From Myxococcales bacterium (GTDB lineage Bacteria > Myxococcota_A > Polyangia > Polyangiales > Polyangiaceae), in contig JAHFDX010000018.1 in the NCBI GenBank assembly GCA_023248785.1, positions 1 to 5,349 of the forward strand: DNA of 5,349 bases, read 5' to 3'. The notes beneath the pieces were generated by a model, which was given only the letters and a program-made list of their open reading frames with translations, did not search any database and was not told the origin of the DNA. Made by a program: the position numbers and the translations under genes. This document shows positions 1 through 5,349 of this stretch, one piece after another; position 1 is the first letter of the stretch; each line of letters opens with the position of its first letter.

Positions 1-651
1 TTTCGCGAGCGCCTTCGCTTTGCCTTTGTCGATGACGTACACCGCATCGGTAAAGGTGGGCTCGAAGCCCGTTGCCCCCGCCTTCAGACCTGAATCACTC
101 ACATAGATTTTGCCATCGGGTCCTGCGGCGACATCGTTTAGGAAGGTCGAGCCCGCGATCTTGATGTCACCTTTGGGTGCCCCCGACTTCAAGTCGAAGG
201 TACGCACGATGGTGATATCGGCGACGTACAGGACGCCCTTTGCGATGGCCATACCTTTGGGCGCATCGAGTTTGACCTTGTTCTTTCCGCCTTCAATCCA
301 CTTCAGGGTTATTACACTTCCCTCGGGTGATAGTGCGGCGACAAAGCCGTTGTTGTCGGTATCGAGCGGCTTGCCGTTGATGTTCGACACCAGATAGCGA
401 TCGCTATCCGCATTGTAAAGTACGCTTTCGGGTGTCGCCAGTCCGGTGTATTTCGCAGCGGAGGTTGCGGTCTTTGGTTTGTGCGCCTCTGCGGGCGGGG
501 CACTCACGTCGTGATCGGCCTTCGGCGGCTCGACACTCGCGGCCGGCGCGACCGAGGCGGTCGTTGGCGCGTGTGGCGGGGTTTGCGTTGATTCGCCGCA
601 AGCTGCAAAGAGCAGCGAAACTGTAAGAACGCTGAGATTTGATCGAGCCAT
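1..651 (-). CDS. SMP-30/gluconolactonase-like beta-propeller lipoprotein (partial, C-terminus beyond window)
   Basis: Translating the minus strand from the ATG at 651 gives 217 uninterrupted codons that run off the left edge, so the C-terminus is missing. The N-terminus is a short hydrophobic signal ending LLFAAC, with Cys18 as probable lipidation site; Phe at -3 is a slight departure from the usual lipobox. Residues about 22-65 are a Pro/Ala/Thr-rich spacer. The globular part begins near residue 67 and shows propeller-type repeats: PESV (Glu75), SNINGKPLD (89-97), APKGMAIA (130-137), LYVADI (141-146), FLNDVA (170-175) and GKIYVSDSG (180-188). Glu75, Asn172/Asp173 and Asp186 resemble the metal-site positions of SMP-30-type lactonases, but this is by eye only. 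The start is supported by GGAGG six bases upstream. It is divergent from the serpin gene. Family assignment is fairly firm; substrate and enzymatic activity are unknown, and it could be a non-catalytic binding propeller. Confidence 0.82.
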   Translation of the reverse strand, partial: MARSNLSVLTVSLLFAACGESTQTPPHAPTTASVAPAASVEPPKADHDVSAPPAEAHKPKTATSAAKYTGLATPESVLYNADSDRYLVSNINGKPLDTDNNGFVAALSPEGSVITLKWIEGGKNKVKLDAPKGMAIAKGVLYVADITIVRTFDLKSGAPKGDIKIAGSTFLNDVAAGPDGKIYVSDSGLKAGATGFEPTFTDAVYVIDKGKAKALAK

Positions 652-657
652 GTCGTT

Positions 658-662
658 CCTCC
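658..662 (-). promoter_or_regulatory. Shine-Dalgarno site of the propeller lipoprotein gene
   Basis: On the minus strand the sequence reads GGAGGAACGACATG. GGAGG lies six bases before the ATG at 651. This is the best ribosome binding site in the window and fixes the start of the leftmost gene. Confidence 0.8.
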
Positions 663-667
663 GTTGG

Positions 668-733
668 GACGCATCCCATACCATCGCCGGGGCATGGCCA
701 CACGTTGACGTGCATCCATTAATGTGATGCGTC
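668..733. repeat. 8-bp inverted repeat GACGCATC / GATGCGTC
   Basis: GACGCATC at 668-675 is exactly matched by its reverse complement GATGCGTC at 726-733, with 50 bases between. Each arm lies just upstream of one of the two divergent genes: the left arm 17 bases before the ATG at 651, the right arm 7 bases before the ATG at 741. The pairing does not extend beyond 8 bases on either side. It could be a pair of operator half-sites or coincidence. Confidence 0.3.
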
Positions 734-740
734 TTCGCAA

Positions 741-2102
741 ATGAACTTCGGTGATCGACGTATACGTCTAACGCTTGCCATTCTCCCGCTCGTGGCATGT
801 GCATCGGACAAGAAACGACCCGCCCTACCCGAAGTTCAATACGAGCTCGACAGTCCGGTGGCATCGGCTGCGCCGAGCGCGGCGCCGGTTGCCTCATCCG
901 CTCCTGTTTTACCCGCGCAACCTCCCGCGGCGCCGCCCCCCAAAGAGTGTGACGACGTTGCGATGGCCGAGACACTTGGCCATCTGGGGAACAATCTTGG
1001 CGACGAACTTGTAAAAAGTAACTATAATGGTAACGTTTTAGTCTCGCCGGTGAGCGTGGCCTATGCTCTCGATCTGGCAGGCCTTGGCGCAAAGGGAGAC
1101 ACGCTCGCAACGCTGGAGCGTGTGGCGTTTGCCGAAAATTGCGGAGTTGTGCAGCTGGCAAAGCGGTTGGCTGACTTTCAGCATGCCCTACTCACCACCA
1201 CGGCGGACAAAGCCCTCCCTGGCTTTGCGGGTGGCAATTCCGTGTTCCAAGTGGCGAACGGAGTTTGGGGCGACCGCGGGGTGACGATCCAACCCGAGTA
1301 CGGGTCACTCGTAAAGGAGCTGCTCTCCGCGGAAGTGATGCGCGTGCCATTCGCCCAGACGCCCGAGGACGCGCGACGAACAATCAACTCGTGGGTGGGC
1401 GACCACACCCAACAGAAAATTCTTGAGCTCCTGCCATCCGGAGCAGTGAACAAATCAACGAAGCTTGTATTGACCAACGCGCTCTACTTTAAGGGTGCGT
1501 GGGAGCATCCGTTTTCGGCGGGACAAACGAGCATTCAGCCATTTTTCTTTTCGGATGGCCGCAAGGTGGGCGTTTCAACGATGACCGAAACCGAGACGGT
1601 TTTGTATGTGGAGAAACCTGATGGGCAGCAGGTGGTCGAGCTTCCTTACAAAGGGATTTCACTCGTCATGCGTATTCACTTGCCACCGAAAGATGTCCCG
1701 TTCGCGGACTTCAAGACTGCGACGGACGTGGGCCCCAGCGGCACGCTCGAACATGTTGCGGTGAAGCTCTCTCTTCCTAAGTTCAAATTCGGCCAACGTT
1801 ATGCGCTGTCGGGCCCGCTCAAGACGATGGGACTCGCTGCGCTTTTTTCCGAAGGCGCCGATTTTTCTGGGATCACAGGAGGCAAAGATTTTGTAATCGG
1901 CGAAGTTTTTCACGGGACGTTCATCGACGTCGACGAAAGGGGGACAGAGGCGGGCGCCGCGACAGGTGTGGTGATGCGAGCGACGGCTGCTGTTCGTCCG
2001 AAAGAGATGAAGGTGAATCGCCCTTTTGTGGTGTCGATTGTTGACCGGAAGACGTCGGCAGTGATTTTTACGGGGCGCGTGGCGGATCCGACCAAAAGGT
2101 GA
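741..2102 (+). CDS. Serpin-family protease inhibitor, predicted lipoprotein
   Basis: This complete 453-residue protein has an N-terminal signal with lipobox LVAC (Cys20), then a Pro/Ala-rich tether (about 38-67) and a serpin core of about 383 residues, the normal family size. Serpin signatures seen are VSPVS (101-105), GAKGDT (116-121), TNALYFKGAWEHPF (245-258) and a shutter-type His391 in FHGTFIDVDE. The reactive-centre-loop hinge ERGTEAGAATG (399-409) is followed by the C-terminal VNRPFVV strand (425-431). The hinge has Thr at P14 and small residues at P12-P9, the pattern of inhibitory serpins that trap serine or cysteine proteases by loop insertion. Counting from P17 (Glu399) puts P1 at Thr415, with Arg413 at P3; the exact scissile bond is uncertain. 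Besides Cys20 there are only two cysteines, Cys70 and Cys134. An in-frame TAA at 720 leaves 741 as the first usable ATG, but no clear Shine-Dalgarno precedes it. The likely site is the envelope or cell surface; the target protease is unknown. Confidence 0.93.
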   Translation: MNFGDRRIRLTLAILPLVACASDKKRPALPEVQYELDSPVASAAPSAAPVASSAPVLPAQPPAAPPPKECDDVAMAETLGHLGNNLGDELVKSNYNGNVLVSPVSVAYALDLAGLGAKGDTLATLERVAFAENCGVVQLAKRLADFQHALLTTTADKALPGFAGGNSVFQVANGVWGDRGVTIQPEYGSLVKELLSAEVMRVPFAQTPEDARRTINSWVGDHTQQKILELLPSGAVNKSTKLVLTNALYFKGAWEHPFSAGQTSIQPFFFSDGRKVGVSTMTETETVLYVEKPDGQQVVELPYKGISLVMRIHLPPKDVPFADFKTATDVGPSGTLEHVAVKLSLPKFKFGQRYALSGPLKTMGLAALFSEGADFSGITGGKDFVIGEVFHGTFIDVDERGTEAGAATGVVMRATAAVRPKEMKVNRPFVVSIVDRKTSAVIFTGRVADPTKR

Positions 2103-2109
2103 GCGAGCT

Positions 2110-3522
2110 TCAGGCGTCGCGACTCTCAGCCTTTGGCTCGCCGCGTCTTCGCCGTGCTCGGTAGTGGACGCGAATCGGAACGCCGTCAAAGCCAAACGTT
2201 TTTCGTAACTGATTAGTTACAAATCGTTGATACGAAAAGTGTATGTGCTCGGGCGCGCTGCTCATCACGACGAACGTGGGAGGTTTTGTTTGCGCCTGCG
2301 TAATGAAGAAGAGCCGGGGTGCTCTTCCGTTTTTCGTAGGAGGCGTTCGTTGCTCAAGCACGCGCTCGAAGAATCGATTGAGCTCGCCCGTCGGCACGCG
2401 CTTTGAAAACGCCTCACTCACGGAGGCGATGGTGCGCAATAGCTCCGGAAGACCGCGCCCCGTCTTGGCGCTAATTCGCACGACGGGCGCATACGAGGCA
2501 AAGCTAATCTTGTCGCGTGCCGTGATTTCCGCCTTTTTGAACTCTTCGTCGCTCAAAAGGTCACACTTGTTGAGCGCGATGATGAGCCCTCGTCCGCGTT
2601 CATCCGCAAGCCCTAAAATCTTGGCATCTTGCTCTGCAACGCCTTCGAAGGCGTCGCACATAAGCACGACGATCTGCGATCGTTCGATGCTGCGAATGGC
2701 TTGAAGCACGCTGAGCGATTCCACTTCATCGCTCGCCTTGGTGACTTTCCCCTTTTTGCGAATGCCAGCCGTGTCGACAAAAATGTACTTTTTATCGTTA
2801 CGAATGACGAGGGCATCAATGGCGTCTCGCGTCGTTCCCGGCTTGTCGTTAACAAGCATGCGATCTTCGCCGAGCAACCGATTGAGCAGCGATGACTTTC
2901 CCGCGTTCGGGCGACCGATGATCGAAATGCGAGGAAGAAACTCCTCGTCGGATTCCGTTTCGCGTTCTTCGGTCTCGTCAAAATGCAGAACGATGGCAGC
3001 CTCGAGTTCGCCGACGCCGCGGCCGTGAAGCGCGCTCACCGGATAGACCTGGTTCACGCCCAAGCGGTAAAGCTCGAATGCATCGGCATCCACCTTCGAC
3101 GAGTCCGCCTTGTTGGCGGCGTACAAGACGGGCTTGTTGGCGCGGCGCAAAAGCTCAACAGCGGACCTGTCTGCACTTGTGAGCGGCACAGTCGCATCCG
3201 AAACAAACACGATCACGTCGGCTTCCGCGATAGCGGCTTTTACGTGCACTGCAATTCCGCTCTTCATCGGATCATCACTGTCCGGGTCGAAGCCACCCGT
3301 ATCGACAAGTGTGTACCGTCGTCCGAAGGCTTCGGCGGTTGCATAGTGACGATCGCGCGTTACCCCCGGTTCGTCATGCACAATGGCGAGCTTTTCGCGC
3401 GCAAAACGGTTGAAGAGTGTCGACTTTCCTACATTGGGTCGCCCGACGATAGCGACAATGGGAAGACTCGACGCTTCTGCCGGGTTTGATGAACGCACGC
3501 GTCGTTTGTGATGCTTGGTCAT
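2110..3522 (-). CDS. der: Ribosome assembly GTPase Der (EngA)
   Basis: This 470-residue protein has the two tandem GTPase domains and C-terminal KH-like domain that define Der, which acts in the cytoplasm in 50S subunit maturation. Domain 1 shows GRPNVGKS (27-34), PGVTRDR (52-58), DTGG (74-77), NKAD (137-140) and SALHGRG (163-169). An acidic linker (182-194, rich in Glu/Asp) leads to domain 2, with GRPNAGKS (203-210), PGTTRD (228-233), DTAGIRKKGK (250-259, a Der hallmark), NKCD (318-321) and SAK (351-353). The KH-like domain covers roughly 370-455 and ends in a basic stretch, RARRRR, before an 11-residue tail. All G motifs appear intact. The N-terminus has about 20 extra, mostly basic and polar residues before the first GTPase strand. 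The ATG at 3522 overlaps the era stop codon (ATGA), which supports this start and implies translational coupling. The stop lies 7 bases from that of the convergent serpin. Confidence 0.97.
   Translation of the reverse strand: MTKHHKRRVRSSNPAEASSLPIVAIVGRPNVGKSTLFNRFAREKLAIVHDEPGVTRDRHYATAEAFGRRYTLVDTGGFDPDSDDPMKSGIAVHVKAAIAEADVIVFVSDATVPLTSADRSAVELLRRANKPVLYAANKADSSKVDADAFELYRLGVNQVYPVSALHGRGVGELEAAIVLHFDETEERETESDEEFLPRISIIGRPNAGKSSLLNRLLGEDRMLVNDKPGTTRDAIDALVIRNDKKYIFVDTAGIRKKGKVTKASDEVESLSVLQAIRSIERSQIVVLMCDAFEGVAEQDAKILGLADERGRGLIIALNKCDLLSDEEFKKAEITARDKISFASYAPVVRISAKTGRGLPELLRTIASVSEAFSKRVPTGELNRFFERVLEQRTPPTKNGRAPRLFFITQAQTKPPTFVVMSSAPEHIHFSYQRFVTNQLRKTFGFDGVPIRVHYRARRRRGEPKAESRDA
3519..3522 (-). 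promoter_or_regulatory. ATGA stop/start overlap coupling era to der
   Basis: On the minus strand ATGA at 3522-3519 holds both the der start codon and the era TGA stop. No clear Shine-Dalgarno lies in the preceding era codons. Reinitiation by ribosomes finishing era is therefore the likely way der is translated, which would keep the two GTPases in linked amounts. Confidence 0.75.
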
Positions 3523-4517
3523 GGCAATTCGGGCTTTTCAAATCCGAGCTCGGACAGGAGGGCATCGCTCTCCTGCCATCCGGGGGTCACGCGCACGAAG
3601 ATACGCAAGAAAACTTGCCGTTGCAGCATCGCCTCGATTCGGGCTCGCGCATCTGTGCCAATGCGCTTCAACATTTCTCCGCCCTTGCCAATGACGATCT
3701 TCTTGTGCGAATCACGCGGGACGTGCACCACAAGGTCAACGTGTACGATCGGCTTCGACTCATCGAAGCGCTCAACCGCGACCGCGACTCCGTGGGGAAT
3801 CTCCTGCCGCGTTTGCTTCAGAATTTGCTCGCGAACGAACTCCGTGACGAAAAAGCGCACCGGTTTGTCGGTCAGTGAGTCGGCATCGAAGAGGGGCGGA
3901 CTCTCGGGTAGGTGCTTGCGCGCTTCGGCCAAAATGCGGTCGACTCCATCGTGGTTTCTTGCCGAGATAGGAACCACTGCAACGAGCGTTTCGATCTCGC
4001 CTAACTTTGCGAGAAGGGGAAGAAGCGCGGACTTGTCTGCAAGCTGGTCCACCTTATTAATAATGCACATCGTCGGTTTCTCGGCCGCTTGTGCGCGCAA
4101 AAGAGCCTCATCCTCAACTCGCAGCGAAAGGATTCGATCGCGCCCAACGTCGATGACGACGCCCACAACCTCCGCGTCGCGCGTGGCGGCCTCCTGGGCG
4201 TGCACCATCCGTTTACCTAACTGATTCCTGGCGCTGTGAATCCCTGGCGTGTCCACGAAGACGTACTGCGCGTCTTTGGTCGTGCAAATCCCGCGGATGC
4301 GATCGCGCGTCGTTTGTGGTTGGGGCGACGTGATGGCGATAGGTTCCCCGACGATGGCGTTAAGTAGCGTGCTCTTGCCGACGTTGGGTCGCCCAATGAG
4401 AGCGATGTGGCCCGCAACAAACGCGGGTGGAAGGGCGGATTCCTTGGCCATCTTTTGCGGCGGCTCATACCACGCAGCCGTGCAGGCGCCCGAGATTTCG
4501 ACCATTACGTGAGACAT
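3519..4517 (-). CDS. era: GTPase Era
   Basis: Era is a cytoplasmic GTPase that binds the 3' end of 16S rRNA through a KH domain and takes part in 30S maturation. The 332-residue frame shows GRPNVGKS (42-49), PQTTRDRI (67-74), DTPGIH (89-94), NKVD (154-157) and SAR (185-187). The KH domain follows, with the RNA-binding loop IVIGKGGEM (274-282) and a typical C-terminal end. Asp72 sits where His is common in the switch I motif TTRHRI, which I take as ordinary variation. The start is uncertain. The ATG at 4517 places 41 residues before the P-loop, while most Era proteins have about 10-20; Met23 (ATG at 4451) would give 19. Neither has a good Shine-Dalgarno: 4517 has only GGGG three bases upstream. 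The TGA at 3521-3519 overlaps the der ATG. The upstream neighbour is a divergent glycosyltransferase, not rnc. Confidence 0.96.
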   Translation of the reverse strand: MSHVMVEISGACTAAWYEPPQKMAKESALPPAFVAGHIALIGRPNVGKSTLLNAIVGEPIAITSPQPQTTRDRIRGICTTKDAQYVFVDTPGIHSARNQLGKRMVHAQEAATRDAEVVGVVIDVGRDRILSLRVEDEALLRAQAAEKPTMCIINKVDQLADKSALLPLLAKLGEIETLVAVVPISARNHDGVDRILAEARKHLPESPPLFDADSLTDKPVRFFVTEFVREQILKQTRQEIPHGVAVAVERFDESKPIVHVDLVVHVPRDSHKKIVIGKGGEMLKRIGTDARARIEAMLQRQVFLRIFVRVTPGWQESDALLSELGFEKPELP

Positions 4518-4594
4518 AAGCCCCGCCCGAACCCTACCGATGCGACTTCACCCTTGCTTTGTTCTCGGACCCATTCGAAAAGAGCGTGAAGATG

Positions 4595-4613
4595 CACCCG
4601 CCGGGAGGCGGTG
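4595..4613 (+). other. Small GC-rich stem-loop upstream of the GT39 gene
   Basis: CCGCC (4598-4602) pairs with GGCGG (4607-4611) around a GGGA loop. Two more pairs (CA with TG) extend the stem if C4597 is bulged. It lies 26 bases before the glycosyltransferase ATG, probably in its leader. A run of four T residues follows at 4620-4623, too far and too short for a convincing intrinsic terminator. Confidence 0.3.
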
Positions 4614-4629
4614 TGTACCTTTTGCATTC

Positions 4630-4633
4630 GAGG
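4630..4633 (+). promoter_or_regulatory. Shine-Dalgarno site of the GT39 gene
   Basis: GAGG lies five bases before the ATG at 4639. This supports 4639 over the in-frame upstream ATG at 4540, which has no such site. Confidence 0.65.
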
Positions 4634-4638
4634 CTTGG

Positions 4639-5349
4639 ATGACGACCGAAACTGAAACTAGTGACCTGACAGCGGCTGATCCAATAACCCCGGCAGCCGA
4701 CAAGGCGACTCCGCAAGGCGATGCTGCTGACGTGGCTGTTGGTCGCGTTGTGCCCGATTCTAATTGGCTTTTGGCGTTCGTGCTCGTGACGCTCGTTGCC
4801 GGCGTTCTTCTCGTCATGCTGCCGTCACTGGCCGCGAGCGGACTCTGGGACCCGTACGAGCTTAACGTCGCCGATCTCGCCAGGCGCGTGGGTATCAATG
4901 TCTTTCACGGTTCGCAGCTCGTCCTCGACGGAACCGATAACTCGTTGCCTTACCTGAACGATCTCGGCAAACCAGAGCTTCCGTTTCTCGCCAGCGGGCT
5001 CGGGTTCAAGCTCTTTGGTCTGCACGAGTGGGCCGGTCGGGTGCCTCTTGCGGTCATCGGCGTTGTTGGCGCCCTCGCGACGTTTGCATGGGTTCGGAAG
5101 CTGATGGACGCCCGCACGGCGGTATTCGCCTCGCTCATCCTCGTCACTACGCCGCTCTACGCCATGCAAGCGAGATCGCTTCTTGGCGACATTACGCTGC
5201 TCGCCTCATTCACTACAGCATTCGGAGGTGCTCTCGTCGCTGTGTTTGATCGCGATGAAGCGGGTCCGACCTCCGCAGCGGCTCGTGTCCCATGGTTTCT
5301 TATGGCGCTCCTAGGCGCTGTCGCTGGGTACTACAGCCGTGGAGTTTTG
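4639..5349 (+). CDS. ArnT/GT39-like membrane glycosyltransferase (partial, C-terminus beyond window)
   Basis: The frame is open for 237 codons and runs off the right edge. Residues 1-42 are a polar, Thr/Ala/Asp-rich cytoplasmic segment. A transmembrane helix spans about 43-65, followed by a periplasmic loop with GLWDPYELNVADLAR (68-82), which matches the acidic motif after the first helix in GT-C enzymes of the ArnT/PMT group. KPELPFLASGLGFKLFGLHEWAGRVP follows as 111-136, in two parts separated by no gap, matching the family's KPPL...LFG..E...R.P block. Further hydrophobic helices lie near 137-151, 161-177 and 184-203, with the ARSLLGD motif (178-184). Asp71, Lys111 and Asp184 fit the positions of catalytic or phosphate-binding residues in ArnT. 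Such enzymes transfer a sugar from a polyprenyl-phosphate donor to lipid A, protein or another acceptor; the donor and acceptor cannot be told here. GAGG at 4630-4633 supports the start. Confidence 0.85.
   Translation, partial: MTTETETSDLTAADPITPAADKATPQGDAADVAVGRVVPDSNWLLAFVLVTLVAGVLLVMLPSLAASGLWDPYELNVADLARRVGINVFHGSQLVLDGTDNSLPYLNDLGKPELPFLASGLGFKLFGLHEWAGRVPLAVIGVVGALATFAWVRKLMDARTAVFASLILVTTPLYAMQARSLLGDITLLASFTTAFGGALVAVFDRDEAGPTSAAARVPWFLMALLGAVAGYYSRGVL

Larger units (their letters stand above)
652..740. promoter_or_regulatory. Divergent intergenic region between two lipoprotein genes
   Basis: These 89 bases must hold the 5' signals of both the propeller lipoprotein (minus) and the serpin (plus). 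A TTGACG hexamer at 705-710 resembles a -35 box for the plus strand, but no convincing -10 follows at 16-18 bases, so I do not call a promoter. A short inverted repeat, CACGT-TG-ACGTG, occupies 701-712 and overlaps that hexamer. GACGCATC or close variants occur at 668-675, 707-716 (GACGTGCATC) and, inverted, 726-733. Shared control of the two genes is possible but is inference. Confidence 0.4.
4518..4638. promoter_or_regulatory. Divergent intergenic region between era and the GT39 gene
   Basis: These 121 bases separate the annotated start of era (minus) from that of the glycosyltransferase (plus) and should contain both promoters. I see no convincing -35/-10 pair on either strand. If era starts at 4451 instead, the region grows to about 187 bases. 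A frame open from an ATG at 4540 runs into the glycosyltransferase but lacks a ribosome binding site. Confidence 0.4.

Noticed and set aside
110..397. 95-codon open frame on the plus strand opposite the propeller lipoprotein
   Set aside because: The minus-strand frame is continuous over 217 codons with signal peptide, ribosome binding site and propeller motifs.
705..710. TTGACG as a -35 box for the serpin
   Set aside because: No acceptable -10 hexamer sits 16-18 bases downstream, and a start there would fall almost on the ATG.
2103..2141. GCGAGC (2103-2108) pairing with GCTCGC (2136-2141) as a terminator
   Set aside because: The stem is only 6 bases with a 27-base loop and no T-run, so it does not look like an intrinsic terminator.
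1659..2195. 178-codon open frame on the minus strand opposite the serpin 3' end
   Set aside because: It overlaps both the serpin C-terminus, including the reactive loop, and the end of der. Its sequence is rich in Arg and His, with no family resemblance.
2983..3489. 168-codon open frame on the plus strand opposite der
   Set aside because: It lies wholly within der, whose GTPase motifs are unmistakable on the other strand, and it shows no domain features.
3508..4224. 238-codon open frame on the plus strand opposite era
   Set aside because: It is the antisense shadow of a clearly conserved gene; its translation is Ser/Arg/Thr-rich with no recognisable motif.
3434..4394. Identical 11-mer TTGGGTCGCCC at 3434-3444 and 4384-4394
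   Set aside because: Both copies encode part of the P-loop GRPNVGKS, in der and era respectively. This is shared protein motif coding, not a DNA repeat element.
4825..5169. 114-codon open frame on the minus strand opposite the GT39 gene
   Set aside because: The plus-strand frame carries GT39 motifs and membrane helices; the minus-strand product is featureless.

Overview
The window looks like a chromosomal segment from a Gram-negative bacterium of moderately high GC, most plausibly a myxobacterium-like (Myxococcota/Polyangia-type) organism. This rests on two lipoproteins with short lipobox signals followed by Pro/Ala-rich spacers, a bacterial serpin, and adjacent era and der genes. The assignment is inference; there is no rRNA or other taxonomic marker here.

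Layout. (1) Bases 1-651, minus strand: the N-terminal 217 codons of a lipoprotein with a beta-propeller (SMP-30/gluconolactonase/NHL-like) domain, cut by the left edge. (2) Bases 652-740: an 89-base divergent intergenic region with several short repeats. (3) Bases 741-2102, plus strand: a complete 453-residue lipoprotein serpin whose reactive-centre-loop hinge matches inhibitory serpins. (4) Bases 2110-3522, minus strand: der (engA), the double-GTPase ribosome assembly factor, convergent with the serpin and separated from it by only 7 bases. (5) Bases 3519-4517, minus strand: era, the 16S rRNA-binding KH-domain GTPase; its stop codon overlaps the der start as ATGA, so the two form a translationally coupled pair. 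(6) Bases 4518-4638: a 121-base divergent intergenic region with a small GC-rich hairpin. (7) Bases 4639-5349, plus strand: the N-terminal 237 codons of a GT39/ArnT-type membrane glycosyltransferase, cut by the right edge.

Functionally, era and der form a housekeeping ribosome-biogenesis pair. The two lipoproteins are probably envelope-anchored: the serpin as a protease inhibitor, the propeller protein with unknown ligand or substrate. The glycosyltransferase would transfer a sugar from a polyprenyl-phosphate carrier on the outer face of the inner membrane. I found no tRNA, rRNA, CRISPR array, insertion sequence or attachment site, and no gene-free stretch longer than about 120 bases. The serpin is the most unusual element. 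I see no multi-gene novel system.
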